This document shows, piece after piece, positions 30,757 to 30,813 of a stretch of 30,813 nt of DNA. The notes under the pieces were generated by a model, which worked only from the letters and a program-made list of their open reading frames with translations, had not been told where the DNA came from and ran no database searches. Positions within the stretch are counted from its first letter, which is position 1; the number at the start of each line of letters is the position of its first letter. The position numbers were made by a program, and so were the translations under genes. This DNA comes from Christensenella sp. UBA4626 (GTDB lineage: Bacteria; Bacillota; Clostridia; Christensenellales; UBA1242): positions 1 through 30,813 of the forward strand of contig DHNC01000002.1 in the NCBI GenBank assembly GCA_002406115.1, given 5' to 3'.

Positions 30757-30813
30757 CTACCCTTTGGTGTTCATTACATTCACACCAGCCTTCCCCTCGC
30801 AAGGGGACACGAG
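30757..30813 (+). repeat. Repeat family B unit at the window end
   Basis: Starts CTACCCTTTGGTGTT and ends GGGGACACGAG at the last base of the window. It has the same stems as the copy at 438-494 and differs in the middle loop by a few bases. Confidence 0.85.

Overview
The window looks like a piece of a low-GC Gram-positive (Firmicutes, probably Clostridia) chromosome, most likely from an uncultured gut organism. The basis is an AT-rich sequence with strong Shine-Dalgarno sites, the rpmG-secE-nusG-rplK-rplA cluster, a pgsA-recA neighbourhood, a Bacillus-type LexA box before recA, and surface-protein families typical of gut Clostridia. Clear genes use TAA, TAG and TGA as stops, so the standard bacterial code fits. 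The right end of the window coincides with the last base of a dispersed repeat, which may be an assembly break.

Layout. 1-600: dispersed palindromic repeats, then a terminator. 606-3043: ribosomal and transcription operon (minus strand) with a TTGACA promoter and an internal L1-type leader. 3203-3856: a membrane protein. 4004-5254 (plus): a small coiled-coil gene and a leucine-rich-repeat protein with a phage-tail-like N-terminus. 5276-6676: a secreted VanW/G5 protein. 6776-7213: clustered repeats that include a collapsed copy of a mobile unit. 7265-8548: RmuC. 8730-9878: a SipW-type secreted protein carrying a G10 tract. 10073-10684: a compact unit made of a DUF559 endonuclease gene between near-perfect 57-bp inverted repeats. 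10905-12943: a divergent lipid-kinase-like protein and a membrane-anchored proline/glutamine-rich protein. 13129-20902: a tightly packed operon of thioredoxin reductase, a 2111-residue surface protein and a YcxB-like protein. 21447-21620: a ferredoxin with a structured leader. 21969-25807: pgsA, then a LexA-controlled small membrane protein and recA, then recN. 25929-26873: a nucleoside hydrolase. 27168-27254: tRNA-Leu. 27520-28026: an MTH1-like NUDIX hydrolase. 28197-30240: folD, an M19 dipeptidase and a small Cys-rich protein, divergent from an XRE regulator at 30369.

The most unusual feature is the DUF559 unit. The same 57-bp repeat recurs at three other loci. One of these (6934-7213) has the same order of repeat modules around a 50-bp core that keeps 14 bases of the intact unit's 3' flank, which suggests an autonomous element and a non-autonomous derivative. 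The second is a 73-residue two-helix membrane protein sitting first behind a LexA box and promoter, directly ahead of recA. The third is the G10 tract, where a one-base gain or loss produces an immediate stop codon, as expected for phase variation of a surface protein.
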